Source: JAPSGM01 sp036556985 (GTDB lineage: Bacteria > Chloroflexota > Limnocylindria > QHBO01). From it: a DNA stretch of 20,503 nucleotides. Both the position numbers and the translations under genes were made by a program. Position 1 is the stretch's first letter; every line of letters begins with the position of its first letter. The stretch covers positions 1 through 20,503 of the forward strand of contig DATBIK010000030.1 of the NCBI GenBank assembly GCA_036556985.1, read 5' to 3'. The notes below the pieces were generated by a model, which ran no database searches, was not told the origin of the DNA, and saw nothing but the letters and a program-made list of their open reading frames with translations. This document shows positions 20,369 through 20,503 of the stretch, one piece after another.

Positions 20369-20503
20369 GAGCGATGACTTCCGCCACCGCACGTCCGTCC
20401 AGGTCCGCTTCCGCGACATCGACGCCTTCGGCCACGTGAACAACGCCGTCGTCTCGTCGTACGTGGAGCAGGCGCGGGTCACGTACCTGCGCGAAGTCCT
20501 GGA
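20367..20503 (+). CDS. Hotdog-fold acyl-CoA thioesterase, N-terminal part (cut by window edge)
   Basis: From GTG 20367 the frame reads through the window end. It contains RTSVQVRFRDIDAFGHVNNA followed by a VVSSYVEQARVTYLREVL-type stretch, the YbgC/4HBT thioesterase signature. The Asp in RDIDAFGHVNN (Asp20) is the expected active-site aspartate. These enzymes hydrolyse acyl-CoA thioesters; substrate choice cannot be judged from 45 residues. The start is preceded by a TAGAAT box at a 9-nt spacer and no Shine-Dalgarno. It lies 37 bp after the M20 stop but probably has its own promoter. Confidence 0.88.
   Translation, partial: MSDDFRHRTSVQVRFRDIDAFGHVNNAVVSSYVEQARVTYLREVL

Noticed and set aside
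19151..20482. Upstream extension of the Mur-ligase frame on the minus strand
   Set aside because: It runs antisense through the M20 gene. CphA-type similarity begins about 11 residues after ATG 19150.
1..20503. CRISPR array, insertion sequence or integron features
   Set aside because: No regularly spaced repeats, transposase or integrase reading frames, or terminal inverted repeats were seen.

Overview
This is a GC-rich, gene-dense bacterial window. Intergenic gaps are at most about 120 bp, and no stretch over 300 bp lacks a gene. I see no insertion sequences, phage structural genes, CRISPR arrays or rRNA. Strong GC bias, a holin-X/DUF3618 gene pair, a DUF3105 protein and apparently leaderless transcription-unit heads fit a high-GC terrabacterial lineage, either Chloroflexota (Limnocylindria-like) or Actinomycetota. 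That is inference; no marker in the window settles it.

Layout: (1) 1-1638, minus strand: tRNA-Leu(UAG), trigger factor (tig) and the N-terminal part of clpP, a tightly packed proteostasis unit. (2) 1687-4735: a lipoprotein of unknown function, a divergent VOC/PhnB-like protein, a translationally linked holin-X/DUF3618 envelope pair, and a divergent membrane-anchored DUF3105 protein. (3) 4786-7077: tRNA-Lys(CUU), facing a glycogen-debranching (amylo-alpha-1,6-glucosidase) family enzyme. (4) 7182-9844: two overlapping M16B zinc peptidase genes, one catalytic and one lacking the zinc motif. (5) 9841-13612, minus strand: J-domain protein, then an orphan membrane histidine kinase, then a histidinol-phosphate-aminotransferase-like enzyme. 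(6) 13657-20329: the most interesting part, a cyanophycin locus. Cyanophycinase and cyanophycin synthetase (CphA) overlap by ATGA. Converging on them is a CphA-like protein that keeps a remnant N domain and the Mur-ligase domain but lacks the whole ATP-grasp domain. It is divergent from an M20 carboxypeptidase-G2-like peptidase across only 24 bp. (7) The window ends in the start of a hotdog-fold acyl-CoA thioesterase gene.

How the genes may work together: CphA makes the Asp-Arg storage polymer multi-L-arginyl-poly-L-aspartate, and cyanophycinase cuts it into beta-Asp-Arg dipeptides. The truncated CphA paralogue and the M20 peptidase are candidates for undescribed steps, such as side-chain ligation or editing and dipeptide hydrolysis. 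Their link to cyanophycin is inferred from paralogy and position only.

Six transcription-unit heads share a promoter design: a TANNNT -10-like box ends 6-9 nt before the start codon, with no Shine-Dalgarno. In four plus-strand cases the spacer is exactly 9 nt. The most compact example is a perfect AGTATACT palindrome that could be the -10 box in both directions for the Mur-ligase and M20 genes.
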